NCBI RefSeq assembly: GCF_012641435.1
Contig: NZ_JABAIJ010000002.1
Location: forward strand, 543,722 to 607,721
DNA from: Rhizobium sp. P38BS-XIX
Lineage (GTDB): Bacteria; Pseudomonadota; Alphaproteobacteria; Rhizobiales; Rhizobiaceae
Direction of reading: 5' to 3'
DNA length: 64,000 nucleotides
Shown: piece after piece, positions 18,572 to 28,777 of the stretch
How positions within the stretch are numbered: the stretch's first letter is position 1
Layout of the letters: the number at the start of each line of letters is the position of its first letter
Translations under genes and position numbers: made by a program
Notes under the pieces: model-generated
What the model saw: the letters and a program-made list of their open reading frames with translations, nothing else
Database searches by the model: none
Told to the model about the DNA's origin: nothing

Positions 18572-19471
18572 ATGACAGGCATTGTAGAAAAAGCACTGGG
18601 GATCAGCGGCCGGCTCGGCGTGATCGGAGGTCGTCTTGTCCTTCGGGCGAAGTCGGAACCAAACACCAAGCTGATCATCATCATAGCCGTCGGCATCGTT
18701 GCTACCATCCCTGTTAACGCTACGTCGACGTTGTTGGAAGCTGCCCGGATGCACCGCACCATCAATAGTTGGGAGCCAGTTGTATGGGAGGTCTCAAGCG
18801 CACTCATTATGCTGTTGCTAGCGCCGCTAACCATTCTAGCACTGGCCGTTTTCCCGATGAAGGCAAAGGCTCGCCTCACTCAATTCGCTGTTCACGCAGG
18901 ATTCACTCTCCCCTTTTCGCTTGCCCATGTCGTAGGGATGGTTGTTTTGCGAAAGCTGGCCTATACAAGCTTTGGATCTGCCTATCAGTTCGCCCAATTG
19001 AATATGCCGGGCGACCTGGCCCGCGAACTCATTTACGAATGGCGAAAAGACGCTTTGACCTATGCTGTTTGGGCTGCCATCTTCTATGCTCTGCAGCACA
19101 TAAAGACGCGGCGCGGCAGTGCTAACAACTCAAAGGCGACGGAAGGCTTTGAGGTACGCGAGGGCGCCCATCGGATATTCGTCTACCCACGGGAGATTTG
19201 CTGGGTCGAGGCCGCAGGAAACTATGTACAGCTGAACACCCGCGGCCGGTCCTATATGCTTCGCGGCACGCTAGGTGCCTGGGAAGCGCAACTTTCTTCA
19301 CTTGGCTTCCTGCGCATTCATCGCTCACGCATAATCAACGTCGGGCACGTTCGCGCCGTCCACTCAATTGATGGTAAGGAATTCGCAGTTACTCTTGAGA
19401 ATGGGCAGACAATCAAAGGCAGTCGTCGATTCCGCGGAGCGCTCGAACGGCTGACGCCGATACCGAGTTGA
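18572..19471 (+). CDS. Membrane-anchored LytTR transcriptional regulator
   Basis: About 299 aa. Four hydrophobic stretches lie at about residues 34-54, 76-96, 107-126 and 162-177. The C-terminal LytTR DNA-binding domain spans about 195-295: ICWVEAAGNYVQLNT, then FLRIHRSRIINVGHV and ALERLTPIP. There is no receiver domain, so it is a membrane-bound one-component regulator, not a classical AgrA/LytR response regulator. ATG 18572 with GGAGGGCGAGG upstream is preferred to the in-frame GTG 18551. The divergent acyltransferase gene is the natural target. The sensed signal is unknown. Confidence 0.85.
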   Translation: MTGIVEKALGISGRLGVIGGRLVLRAKSEPNTKLIIIIAVGIVATIPVNATSTLLEAARMHRTINSWEPVVWEVSSALIMLLLAPLTILALAVFPMKAKARLTQFAVHAGFTLPFSLAHVVGMVVLRKLAYTSFGSAYQFAQLNMPGDLARELIYEWRKDALTYAVWAAIFYALQHIKTRRGSANNSKATEGFEVREGAHRIFVYPREICWVEAAGNYVQLNTRGRSYMLRGTLGAWEAQLSSLGFLRIHRSRIINVGHVRAVHSIDGKEFAVTLENGQTIKGSRRFRGALERLTPIPS

Positions 19472-20211
19472 GCTTACGAATTCCCAACGCACCTCTTCAG
19501 TACAGAGCAGTTTTAAATCTTACCAATGATCGCAAATCCGGAAATCGCGACCCGTATGCCGCCTCAGGCGGAGCTTGCAGAAGCTGTCTGCCGTCGCCGA
19601 ATTCGTTTGAAAGAATGTATCTGTCTTCGGCGCTGACGCGGTCAAATCCATCAATGAATGCAATCAGGTCGTGCTGGTCGCCCAAAAGGAAATGCTAAAG
19701 CTCAAAGGTGCAGCTCGTCGCCGATACCGTGGCGATGTTGCCGGCACAGATCACGGCGGGGCCGATGGTCAGCAAACCGTTGACCGGTACTTCAGTACCG
19801 TCCCAGGTTCTCGATTGCGGCGGCCTTTTCGCGTTCCCGCTTCATGTCCCTCAGAGCCGGCGGGGTGTATGTCACTTCATCGCGATCGATGAGCCGCGGG
19901 TAATCGGCGCAAAGCCATATGGCGTTGCTGATATCAGACGTTTGCTCTGGGGTCGTTGAGACATCATAACGACGGCCGCCGGGAGCGGCCGCGCAGATAT
20001 GTGCGGCTTCGCTCGTATTGGCCAAAGCGCGCCGGCACCCACGTCACAGAAGTGCCCGGATCCAGCCACATCGTTTTCTTGTCTCACTCCGATATCGTCG
20101 TGTCCGTGATCGAAAAGGCGGCTGCACAGTGAACATGGTGCAATAGTGTAACTCCGCATCGAACTAGCTTCCCCAATCCCTGGCGATGCTCCGCACAAAC
20201 GACCGGGGCGG
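19472..20211. other. Gene-poor region
   Basis: No intact gene is recognised. Short frames on both strands (for example 19497-19685 and 19792-20025 on the minus strand) have sensible-looking composition but no family I can name. They may be remnants, as the following aldo/keto reductase is decayed too. Confidence 0.4.
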
Positions 20212-21110
20212 CTAGTTCCTCGACACGGCAGACAGCTATCAGTTCGGCCAATCGGTGGAAATTCTCGGTGATCTGCTCGGCGGCCGGCGTGACGACTTTG
20301 TCCTGGCATCAAAATTTGCCCGCAGCGCCAGTCCGCGAGGGGGCCTGCTTGCAACCGGAAACAGCTGCCTTGCCATTGTCGCTTCCGTCGAAGCAAGCCT
20401 CAAGCGTCTGACGACCGACCGCCTCGGTCTCTATTGGGTGCACAATGCCGACGGCGTCACACCGATCGACGAAATCGTGCGCGGGTTCAACTACTGGTGC
20501 GCGCCGGCAAGATCCTCTATGCCGGCCTTTCCGATTTCCCTGCCTGGCGCGCGGCGCGTCGCCACTATCGCCGAGCTGCACGGCGCCATCCCGATCGCGG
20601 GTCTTCAAGTCGAGCATAGCCTAGTTGAGCGCACCACCGAATACAAGCTTTCGCCAATGGCTGAAGCTCTCGGCCTTGGTGTCGTCGGCTGGTCGCCGCT
20701 CGGCGGCGGAATGCTGACGGGCGAGTACCGCAACGGCGAAAAAGGCCGCTGCGAGGGTTTCGGCGGCAAGGTGTTCCAGGCGGAAAATCCAGATCAGCGT
20801 ACCGCCACCCGCGACGCCGTGATCGCGATCGCCGACGAGGTCGGTGTGACGCCCGGCGAAATCGCGATCGCCTGGGTCGCAGCCAAGGCCGTGCTGCCCT
20901 CTATCGGGCCGTGCACTGTGCAACAGCCTGACGGCAATCCTGCAGCAACGAAGATTCATCTGTTGGCTGAGCAGATTGAACGTCTCGGAACGGTCAGCGC
21001 GCCGGCGCCTATCTTCCCCTACACCTTGCTCGATGATTCCAGAGAACCGGGATCGCATCTTCGGCAGGAAACTCGACCAATTCGATGCAACCGGCACGCC
21101 CGTCGCCTGA
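20212..21110 (+). pseudogene. Aldo/keto reductase, decayed
   Basis: Most of an aldo/keto reductase can be read, but in pieces. DTADSYQFGQSVEILGDLL, then DFVLASKFARSASP and LGLYWVHNADGVTPIDEIVR are in one frame. LVRAGKILYAGLSDFPAWRA is in another (about 20495-20560). The first frame resumes with AIPIAGLQVEHSLVER, GVVGWSPLGGGMLTGEYRNG and EIAIAWVAAKAVLPSIGP. The C terminus (RIFGRKLDQFDATGTPVA) is again shifted and stops at 21108-21110. The N-terminal strand with its start codon is missing; a stop precedes FLDTADSY. At least three lesions mean it is nonfunctional. The ancestor was a soluble NADPH-dependent reductase of about 340 aa. Confidence 0.8.
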
Positions 21111-21881
21111 TGAGCCAACGCAAGCCAACAGCAAATCGGCCGGCATGCTCGTCAGACTTCTGCCTGAATACACGTCCGCAGAGCGACCCAATGCATCTTG
21201 TCTGTCCGGCCCAGCGGTGCCAGGTCCCCTAACTGAGAGTCTTCATCGGCTGGCTCGTCGGGGTCATGCAGGGGGGAGCGGAAGCGTTTAGACAGGTGGG
21301 GCTAACCTCGCGTCCCGTGTCGTTCCGCGCTTGCGATCACGCTCAGCAGATCACCGCCCTCCACGAAAGGCCGAATGATCATCCAGCGCGCGGCTTGTAT
21401 CCGAAGACATGCGCCCCGGCGGGACGGGCGCGAGTGTTCAGTTCTTACCGCGCAATCCCGGTGCGATGAGACTGTGTCGCCTTCGAATATGGTTTCGGCC
21501 GCAGACAGGGGTGTCCATTCCATGCTCCCCTTGCGACACAGCTTTCAAGAGTGGACGCGATACCACGCTTGGGCACCGCGCTTCACGCCCGAGATCGTTT
21601 CAGCGGCCGCTGCCTAAGCTCTTTGCTCGGCGGCTTGGATGCAATGTCTTTTTCTTCGGCACGTATACGAGGGAACGTCCCTGGTCTCGCTGAGCACCTA
21701 ACTCGTCGTTACGGCCCCGACCAACACTGCAAGGATAACACCGATTATCCGACCATGGGGCAGGAAGCTATCTTGCGCGCGTTCGATCTCACCACAGGAA
21801 ACACGAGGAGCGCCTCCCTGCGGCGCCCGCCATCGCGAGTTTAGAAAGTACCAAACTTAGGGAGCGCCACCTCCTGATTAG
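21111..21881. other. Gene-poor region
   Basis: No recognisable gene. Several overlapping frames of 65-100 codons on both strands lack motifs and good ribosome sites. It separates the aldo/keto reductase remnant from the EAL gene. Confidence 0.4.
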
Positions 21882-23441
21882 ATGAAATTTTCCAATGTAG
21901 CAGAGGTATTTGTTAGCCCTGAATTGATCAGCAACCCGTCGCATAGAAGAAATCCATTAGTTGGGGTTGCGGATCCTACCCGTTGGGCGTCTAGTTTCCT
22001 GATGGGTCCCATCACGGTTGAAGATATCACCTTCGAATCGAAACAAAAGGTAACTCGACGAATGGTGAGATTAGCAGGCGGTGAGATACCGGCGGACTTG
22101 CGCCCGCTTCGAATGAGATTGCAGAGCGAGCCGCGAAGACAGAAGGTAGCGGTCATTTTGAAGCTTGCGGGCGTGGCCTGCATCAGTCTCGGGCTGGCCT
22201 GGACGCTCTGCTATGTCTTTTTTGGTCGTTACGAGCTGTCGGTGGTCTTCATCGGATTGACGGGCGTAGGCATGCTGGCGCTCCATCGCAGCAGGCGAAG
22301 CGACAGCTCGTCGCTTCTTCTCGTTGCGCACGGGGTTTTTGCCGTCGTCTGTGCCATCGCGGTGATCGACGCACCTATGGCCTGGGTTCCACGATCGGCC
22401 CACCTTTTTCTTCTGCCACTCGCCGCTGGTGCGGCTTTTACCTTCGAGCGACGCGAGCGCTACGGAGCGCTGATCTTCCCGCTGCTTTGCATTGCCGCAT
22501 TTGCTGCGTTCGCGATGGGTGCGCTGGATCCGCTCGCACCCAATGTCTCGCCGCCACTGGAGGTGCGGGCCTGGGGTGCCAAGCTGAATACGACGACGTC
22601 GATGCTGCTGCTCGCCACGCTCTTCGCCATCAACCGCATCGATAGCGGAAAGCGCCTACGGTTAGAGCGCGAGTTGAGCCGGGCCGTTCGTAATGGTGAG
22701 ATCGAGGTCTATTATCAGCCGCAGGTACGTGATCACGACATCGTCAGTGGTGCTGAGGCGCTCGTTCGCTGGCGGCATCCGTCCGGCAGGTTGTTGTCAC
22801 CCGACGCCTTCATCGATCTCGCGGAGGAGAGCAATCTGATCTGCGAGATCGGGTTGGAGGTGCTTCGCCAAGCTTGTGAGACTCTGAGCCACTGGTCTGC
22901 CGACCCACGCACGCAAGCACTTCGCATAGCGGTGAACATCAGTCCTGTGCAGATGCAGGATCCCTCGTTGGTGCATTCGGTTTCTACAATCATTCGTGAG
23001 GCGGGCATCGAACCGTCCTTGCTGGAGTTCGAGCTCACCGAGTCTGCACTGGCTACCGATACGGCGACCGTGATCGAGCGGATGGAGGCGCTGGCATCCA
23101 GTGGCACCTCTTGGGCGCTTGACGACTTTGGCACGGGCTACTCCTCGTTGGCGACGTTGCGCACGCTCCCCGTCGGCAAGCTGAAAATCGATCGGCAGTT
23201 CCTGATCGAGGCTACAAGGCAAGAAAGCGCGCAGCAGCTTCTAGGCAAGATCATTGAGATATCACATGTCATGGGCATGTGCGCCTTGGCCGAAGGCGTC
23301 GAGACGCCTGACCAGCGCGAACTGTTGATCCAACTTGGCTGCGACCACTTCCAGGGCTACCTGTTCGCACGCCCGATGTCGCGCAAGGAGTTGGATGTAT
23401 GGCTGGATACATCTGCCGCCCCTTCAAAGCCGCGCTTGTGA
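21882..23441 (+). CDS. Membrane EAL-domain c-di-GMP phosphodiesterase
   Basis: A 519-aa protein. The N-terminal half has about six hydrophobic stretches between residues 90 and 250, forming a membrane sensor-like module. Residues about 260-510 are an EAL domain: YYQPQV, AEALVRWRHP with the EAL triad (Glu about 292), NISPVQMQ, FELTESAL, DDFGTGYSSL, KIDRQFL, AEGVET and QGYLFARP. All catalytic metal-binding motifs look present, so it should hydrolyse c-di-GMP. There is no GGDEF domain. The ribosome site at ATG 21882 is weak; starts at 22002 or 22062 would keep all domains. No neighbour suggests the signal. Confidence 0.85.
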   Translation: MKFSNVAEVFVSPELISNPSHRRNPLVGVADPTRWASSFLMGPITVEDITFESKQKVTRRMVRLAGGEIPADLRPLRMRLQSEPRRQKVAVILKLAGVACISLGLAWTLCYVFFGRYELSVVFIGLTGVGMLALHRSRRSDSSSLLLVAHGVFAVVCAIAVIDAPMAWVPRSAHLFLLPLAAGAAFTFERRERYGALIFPLLCIAAFAAFAMGALDPLAPNVSPPLEVRAWGAKLNTTTSMLLLATLFAINRIDSGKRLRLERELSRAVRNGEIEVYYQPQVRDHDIVSGAEALVRWRHPSGRLLSPDAFIDLAEESNLICEIGLEVLRQACETLSHWSADPRTQALRIAVNISPVQMQDPSLVHSVSTIIREAGIEPSLLEFELTESALATDTATVIERMEALASSGTSWALDDFGTGYSSLATLRTLPVGKLKIDRQFLIEATRQESAQQLLGKIIEISHVMGMCALAEGVETPDQRELLIQLGCDHFQGYLFARPMSRKELDVWLDTSAAPSKPRL

Positions 23442-23660
23442 CCGAAGGTCACGAACGCGGGAATTCTCGTCACGTCAGGACCGGAACAAGGGAAGCCGCA
23501 GGAGCCTGATCAAAGCGACCCGACAGGTCAGGCGGGGCCGACTTCCCCGGACATGGCGTTCCGCATTCAACACGACACCCCTGCCCGGGAGTTCACAGGG
23601 GCAAAGCCGGCCCGGCGACCTGATAAGACTGGCGAGATCAACGAGACGGTGTCGTCACAG

Positions 23661-24302
23661 CTAGGCGGCTGGCATGATGCTCGCAGCCTCACGGATCGCC
23701 GTTTCAATTTCGTCTTCGCTGCGTCCCCCGTTGATGGCGATGCGACCGCCGAAGACGAAGTGAGGAACCGAACTGATGCCACCAGCCATTGATCGGGCCG
23801 CCTCCTGCTCGACGCGTCTGTGCTGTACAGGATCAAGTGCTATCGCCCTGGCTTCTTCTCGTTCAAACCCATGGGCAACGACAATATCCGCGAGGACGTC
23901 GGCATCCGAGATATTCTTCGCTTCCAGGAAATGGGCATCGGTGATCGCGACCGCGAGCTTGTGCTGGGTTCCGCGTGCTTGCGCCGCGAGGATCAACCCA
24001 TGCGCTGCCTGCGTCCTGTAAGTCCAGGGCTGGCGGCTCAGGTCAAGATCCAGGCCCGACGCCCGCGCCTCTGCTTCAGGCCGGGCGAACGATGCCTTCG
24101 GGTTGGTCACGCCATAGCGCTTGAGGAGAAGATCGGGAATGTAGAGCCCTTCCGCCGGCGCATCTGGAAGCAGCAGGACCGGGTGCTGGCGGATATCCAC
24201 GTCCAGCTCAGGGAACCGTTCCGCCAGGACCTTGTCTAGGCGATGATGACCGATGATGCACCAGGGACAGGTGATTTCGGTGTAAAGATCGATTTGCAGC
24301 AT
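23661..24302 (-). CDS. DsbA-family oxidoreductase (FrnE-like)
   Basis: A 213-aa cytoplasmic thioredoxin-fold protein. The redox motif is Cys12-Pro-Trp-Cys15 in EITCPWCIIGHHRLDK, followed by the long helical insertion of the DsbA/FrnE family and the cis-Pro segment GISSVPHFVFGGR near residue 180. FrnE-type proteins act as disulfide isomerases or 2-hydroxychromene-2-carboxylate isomerase-like enzymes. There is no signal peptide. It lies downstream of an atypical SDR on the same strand, with 131 bases between them. An HxlR regulator is divergent from the SDR, so the group may answer to electrophile or redox stress. Confidence 0.85.
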   Translation of the reverse strand: MLQIDLYTEITCPWCIIGHHRLDKVLAERFPELDVDIRQHPVLLLPDAPAEGLYIPDLLLKRYGVTNPKASFARPEAEARASGLDLDLSRQPWTYRTQAAHGLILAAQARGTQHKLAVAITDAHFLEAKNISDADVLADIVVAHGFEREEARAIALDPVQHRRVEQEAARSMAGGISSVPHFVFGGRIAINGGRSEDEIETAIREAASIMPAA

Positions 24303-24433
24303 CTGTTATCCTTCGGTCCGTTGAGCGTGCATCTCCGGCACCACTATGAGCGCACGCGCTTCAAAATGAGGTTCTTCCTGCGCGGGCCGTCCAACAGGTC
24401 GAAGCCGAAGAAACCGCCCATGCCACAAGTCGA

Positions 24434-25159
24434 TCAGGACTGCCGCGACGCGGGCAGGATCACCTCGACCCGGTCGCGTTGGACGACGAGATTCCGGATC
24501 TCCTCCGCAATGACATCGGGATCGATCCTCGGAAGCCTCGGATCGAGGGTTGCGCCACCGGCGGTGGCAATGCGCATTCCGGTCGAGCGCTCGATCATTG
24601 CGCCGATACTCACGGACCCCGCGAACACGCCCTTACCGGCCACCTCGGCATTGAGCGTGAGGATGTAGTTGCGTGCCGCCGCCATAGCCGGGCCGACACC
24701 GCTAACACCGGGCACGTTGACGATGGCCGTGAGGCCGGTGACGAGGACAATCGCGCCATCCTCACGCGCCAGCATGCCAGGTAGCAGCGCATGCGACACC
24801 TCGATCGGCGCATAGGTGAAGATCGGCGTCATCGACTGCAGCTTGGCGCTATCGAGATCGACTGCCGAAACAAAACCAGCGTTCGAAGGGACCGGCGAAT
24901 AGACCGCAACGTCGATCGATCCGAAACGCTCCTCAATCGAGCGAATGAGCGCGGGGATCCCTGATAGATCTGTCAGATCCGCAGGGAACGCGGCAGCTTC
25001 TATCCCTTTCTCGGCCAGTTCGGCCACGCGCTTCTCTAACGGTTCGGCACATCGCGCCACGAGAGCAACGCGATAACCTTCTCGACCGAACCGCGCGGCA
25101 AGAGAGGCGCCAAGTCCCACACCGGCGCCGAATATCGCGATCGTTTTCTTAGTCGTCAT
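24434..25159 (-). CDS. SDR-like oxidoreductase with altered active site
   Basis: A 241-aa Rossmann protein. The N-terminal nucleotide-binding motif is atypical (IFGAGVGLGASLA). AAFPADLTD and DVAVYSPVPSN correspond to the usual D-x-x-D and NNAG positions. Where SDRs have YxxxK, this protein reads GPAMAAARNYIL, so both catalytic Tyr and Lys are missing. It may bind NAD(P) without classical SDR chemistry or use another residue. ATG 25159 is preferred to the open upstream frame because it starts directly at the first beta strand. It is divergent from an HxlR-type regulator (25310), its likely controller. Confidence 0.8.
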   Translation of the reverse strand: MTTKKTIAIFGAGVGLGASLAARFGREGYRVALVARCAEPLEKRVAELAEKGIEAAAFPADLTDLSGIPALIRSIEERFGSIDVAVYSPVPSNAGFVSAVDLDSAKLQSMTPIFTYAPIEVSHALLPGMLAREDGAIVLVTGLTAIVNVPGVSGVGPAMAAARNYILTLNAEVAGKGVFAGSVSIGAMIERSTGMRIATAGGATLDPRLPRIDPDVIAEEIRNLVVQRDRVEVILPASRQS

Positions 25160-25246
25160 GACAGGTCCTCTTCGATCCTGGGTGCTTGCTGTCAGCCTCA
25201 ACAATCGCCTCGCATTCAGGCGGCTTTGCTGCAACGTGAACCCTGT

Positions 25247-25263
25247 GGTACATTTTTGTTACC
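25247..25263. promoter_or_regulatory. Dyad between SDR and HxlR genes
   Basis: GGTA at 25247-25250 and TACC at 25260-25263 form an imperfect dyad around an A/T-rich centre in the 150-base divergent gap. It is a candidate operator for the HxlR regulator. Confidence 0.3.
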
Positions 25264-25309
25264 GACACTATTAAGGTGACTGCGCCAAACCTTGCAAGAA
25301 GGCACACTT

Positions 25310-25687
25310 ATGACACTCAGTAACACTGATCTTCCTACCCCCGGCGAAGGGGACGACTGCCAGGTCGTTCGGGAAATCCTCGACCTCGTCGGCGACAAAT
25401 GGACGCTCTACATCATCGCGACGCTGAGAAATGGACCCGTCCGGTTTAATGAACTGCGGCGTCAGATCGACGGAATATCGCAACGGATGCTGACCATCAA
25501 CTTGCGCGGCCTGGAACGCGACGGGTTGGTAAAGCGCACATTGTTTCCCACTATCCCACCGCGCGTGGACTATGAATTGACTGAGGTAGGACGGACCCTT
25601 CTGGCGCCAGTCATGGCACTCGTGACGTGGGCGAACAGCAACAAGGAGAACATCCAGGGCGCTCGCGTTCGGTTTGATGCTAGCTAA
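25310..25687 (+). CDS. HxlR-family transcriptional regulator
   Basis: A 125-aa winged-helix regulator. The family hallmark ILDLVGDKWTLYIIATL is followed by RFNELRRQIDGISQRMLTI, LRGLERDGLVKR and VDYELTEVGRTL. A Cys near residue 17 (DDCQVVREIL) is placed like the redox-sensing cysteine of HypR/YodB-type proteins. ATG 25310 has AGAAGG 7 bases upstream and is preferred over the in-frame TTG 25292. It is divergent from the SDR/DsbA-like pair, which it probably represses. Confidence 0.87.
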   Translation: MTLSNTDLPTPGEGDDCQVVREILDLVGDKWTLYIIATLRNGPVRFNELRRQIDGISQRMLTINLRGLERDGLVKRTLFPTIPPRVDYELTEVGRTLLAPVMALVTWANSNKENIQGARVRFDAS

Positions 25688-25849
25688 GGTGTGCCGGATA
25701 TTTGCAAGGAGAACGACGGATTTCCGGTCGTCGAAAAATATTCCATCCTAAGCGGTGGCTGCCACGAAACTATGTGGGGAATTAAATATCGGGAAATCGG
25801 CAAGTTATTGACAGTTCTCCGCCTTGATGGGAATCGAGCTTAATTCCCG
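25688..25849. other. Short intergenic stretch
   Basis: Nothing recognisable; a spacer between the HxlR gene and a decayed ATPase gene on the opposite strand. Confidence 0.4.
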
Positions 25850-27070
25850 CCCTTTACCCTAATCGCCCCCAGAGACAAGATAGCGGTATCGCCGCAAGAT
25901 TGTCACCAAATGGCAGGATCTTGTCGGCGTCATGCAGCGCCAGCCCGCCTTGAAGGCGCGCCTGTGGCCACGGCTACTTTGCGTAAGCCTTTAAAATCTG
26001 TTGCGGGTACCGTTGCCGCGGCCTTGACTTCGAGTCCAACCAGATTACCAGCTTCGTCTTCAGGAACGATATCTACTTCGTCCTGATGCTTATCCCGATA
26101 GTGATGGCTGATTGGACTTCGCTCCAGGTTGCAAGCCGGAGGATTTACCCGGCGACAAGCGTCTCCAGCAATGGACCAAATAGTCCTCGGTCACGTGAAA
26201 TTCGATCGATTGTTAATCCGACAAGCGCAGCTAAAAGACCGCCATTGAGAAACAGAAGCTCCTGTGTTTTAACAAGACGCTTCAACGGGTTTCGAAACCG
26301 GGGCTCCATGCACCGAAAGAGGAACAACTGTTCGAATAGTCCGATATATCGCCGGGCGGTCTTGTCATCGATGCCGACCTCCCCGGCCAGTTGGGTGAAA
26401 TTGAGCAACTGTCCCGAATGGCGCGCGAGCGCCCGACGAAGCTGCGGCATTTGATCCAGGCGTTCGACGTCGACAATCTCGCGCACATCTCGTTCAACGA
26501 GGGCGCGTGTGTATTCTCTAGCCCATGCGGATCGACGGCGGGGATCGCCACGACCGACCACCTCAAGATATCAACCGATGAGCACTCACTCGATCAGGTC
26601 GTTTCCGACGGTTGGATTGCGAGGGGCTATGACCGCTCCGGAAAAAGCGGAATCAAGGAAGTTCGACTGGTTGCGTCAAACTTCGGACTTACCTAGGGGC
26701 AACAAGGTAACGACTTCCATCCGCCCTCCCAAACGGTCGGAACTCGTCGGGAGTGCGAGAATGTCTGCGGAGCCAATTAACAAAATTTGACCAGGCCGCA
26801 GATCATTGTCTGCAGCCTGCTCGAGCACCGGTCTCGCTCTTTCAACGTCCAGCAACGCCTTAGCCGTGACTGCTTCGTGTGGATGAGCCGAGCAAGCTTT
26901 GATGATCGCACCACCTTTCACTACGGAAAAAGGTATACTCTCCGATATCTGCCTTATGTTTAGTGCGTAATTGACCGTAGGTATAAACGCTATATCTATG
27001 GGAAGGATCGCGCGAGACTTTTTGGCCGACGGCCTCGTTGTGACCGTCAATATGCCGGTATCCATACTTC
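25850..27070 (-). pseudogene. AAA/DUF4143 ATP-binding protein, decayed
   Basis: Pieces of one protein are spread over three frames. Upstream (27065-26690) is DLRPGQILLIGSADILALP followed by GGRMEVVTLLPLGKSE, the AAA_14 sensor region. The Walker A part before it is not readable. Next (26561-26145) is RRRSAWAREYTRALVERDVR, then LARHSGQLLNFTQLAGEVGI and RYIGLFEQLFLFR, the DUF4143 winged-helix part. Downstream (about 26110-25860) come HHYRDKHQDEVDIVPED, GLEVKAAATVPATDFKGL and then, in another frame, LALHDADKILPFGDNLAAIP, the C-terminal nuclease-like end. The family is about 400 aa and of unclear biological role. The number of frame changes shows long decay. Confidence 0.75.
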
Positions 27071-28407
27071 AGCGGTAGCGCCTTCAATTCGGAGCGTGTT
27101 ACACTGCTTGCGGCAGTAAACCACGGTCTTTCATAGCAGCCAAGACAACGCCCTCCAACTAACCGCGATTGTTGGCCGCGCTCAGTCCTCTTGCAACCTT
27201 GCCGTGCGATTACTTGCTGCGGTAGCCTTCTGACAGATTTTGTGCCCGCACGCACTTACCGCCGTTTTCGTTCCAAACGTACTCGACATCGTTGTCGACC
27301 AGCGCCAGAAATATCGAATAAGCCGGTGTCGTTCGACAATCCCACATACTCGAGGAAATTCCCCGCCAGCGCATGAACCATCATCGGGAGACTCGTAGAC
27401 GCCTTTTCCCTTGAGGCCATTCGCGGTACCACGACGCAAATGCGTCCAAGCACGACGGTGGAGCTAGCCAACTGCTGCGCTCTTCAAACGGTCAGGGCCG
27501 CGCAGCGCTGCCGGGCACTTTGCCTCTGTCGAACGAAATGTCATCATTGTCAGGCCTGTGGTTAGCGCCAGTCGCCTTTTTAAACGAAGGCTCGTCTTGT
27601 ATGCTAGCTGGTTCGTCGTCTGCCGCCTCACATCGAGAAATATACCGGTCATTTTCTGGGTTGCAGCATCACCTTTATTGCCTTGACCGCGAGCCGAGTC
27701 CCACTTGACATCAACGTCAGTCGTTATAGACCGGAAGTCGATCGCACACTTCGTTGACTGCAAAAGTTGCACCGAGGCAGCCTCGCACGATAGCTCTGCT
27801 TCGACGACCGTTCTGTTCGGTATCGCGGGTCCTGCTTCAGGCTCTTGGGTCGGACGACATTGGTCGACATGAATCCAAATCGCCAAAAACAGCACACCCT
27901 GATGCGCTAGGAAGCGCTCGTCCGATCGATACAACACTACGCGAACCCGACAACTATAGCCGTGAACGCAACAGGTGCGGTCAATTTGTAAGCTGCTTTT
28001 GGCCAGCCCTCGGATAAAATGACGGCATCGGTTGTCGTTGACCTTGAGAAGGCATTCACCTCATAAACACCAGTCGATAGGCCTGATCTAAATGGTGTCA
28101 TCGACCTCCCAACGTTGCAAAAGCTGGCTGGAGGCGACAGCAGTTAAGGATCGTAAACTACCGCGCACCATACTCTCCAATAAGAGCGGTCAAGCTCTCT
28201 CAACGCCGCCTACACTGCATCGATCAAGAAAGCCCCGGCGTGCCGGGCAGTGTCGGAGGGACACGCCCACGCCCACAGGATAGCGCAGCGATCATCGACC
28301 GAAAGCGATGATGCGTGGGCAACGTTGATCTGACTGTAAAGCTCAAGGACCGTGACCTTGGCCCCATGGATATAGCTTCATTGGCAGCCCGCAAGTGCCT
28401 CCCGTTC
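27071..28407. other. Gene-poor region
   Basis: About 1.3 kb with no recognisable gene on either strand. Frames up to 157 codons (27464-27937, minus) have no motif I know and no convincing ribosome site. The area may hold further remnants. Confidence 0.4.
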
Positions 28408-28707
28408 TCAGCGAATATGCGGATCCCGATCTCGCCTCGGATGGGACGCGGCGATGGCGGTCATTTCCGGCGCTAGCAACTCATGTTTCTTAGCAAAAGC
28501 CGCGAAAAGGCCGCGAGCCGTCTCGGTCTCGATCTCGCCACGCATTGCCGCGCTGCAGGCCGTTAACGCAACGGTGTGAGCACTATCCCTCAATCTCATA
28601 GGACATTCGCAAAGATGACGATAGGCATCCGTTACACTACAGACTTCGGCCGGAAATCCTAAGCCCACAAGGATGGTAACAGGTTGTCTGAACATATCGG
28701 CTTTCAT
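28408..28707 (-). CDS. DUF982 protein
   Basis: A 99-aa protein with the DUF982 pattern: MFRQPVTILVGLGFPAEV, then SVTDAYRHLCECPMRL, LTACSAAMRGEIETE and a C-terminal helix with ARGLFAAFAKKHELL. ATG 28707 follows AAAGGGGAAAAAC, a good ribosome site. It lies 70 bases after the Hsp20 gene on the same strand, with a strong hairpin in the gap. It could be cotranscribed with the heat-shock gene. Function unknown. Confidence 0.75.
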   Translation of the reverse strand: MKADMFRQPVTILVGLGFPAEVCSVTDAYRHLCECPMRLRDSAHTVALTACSAAMRGEIETETARGLFAAFAKKHELLAPEMTAIAASHPRRDRDPHIR

Positions 28708-28738
28708 GTTTTTCCCCTTTCCAACTCGGAATGTCGAC

Positions 28739-28761
28739 GGGCGCCACGGCGAGTGGCGCCC
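28739..28761 (-). terminator. Hairpin after the Hsp20 gene
   Basis: GGGCGCCAC and GTGGCGCCC form a perfect 9-base stem with a 5-base loop, 17 bases after the Hsp20 stop. There is no T-run, so it may be an mRNA-stabilising or attenuating hairpin between Hsp20 and the DUF982 gene. Confidence 0.5.
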
Positions 28762-28777
28762 AGTCTATCGGAAAAGC

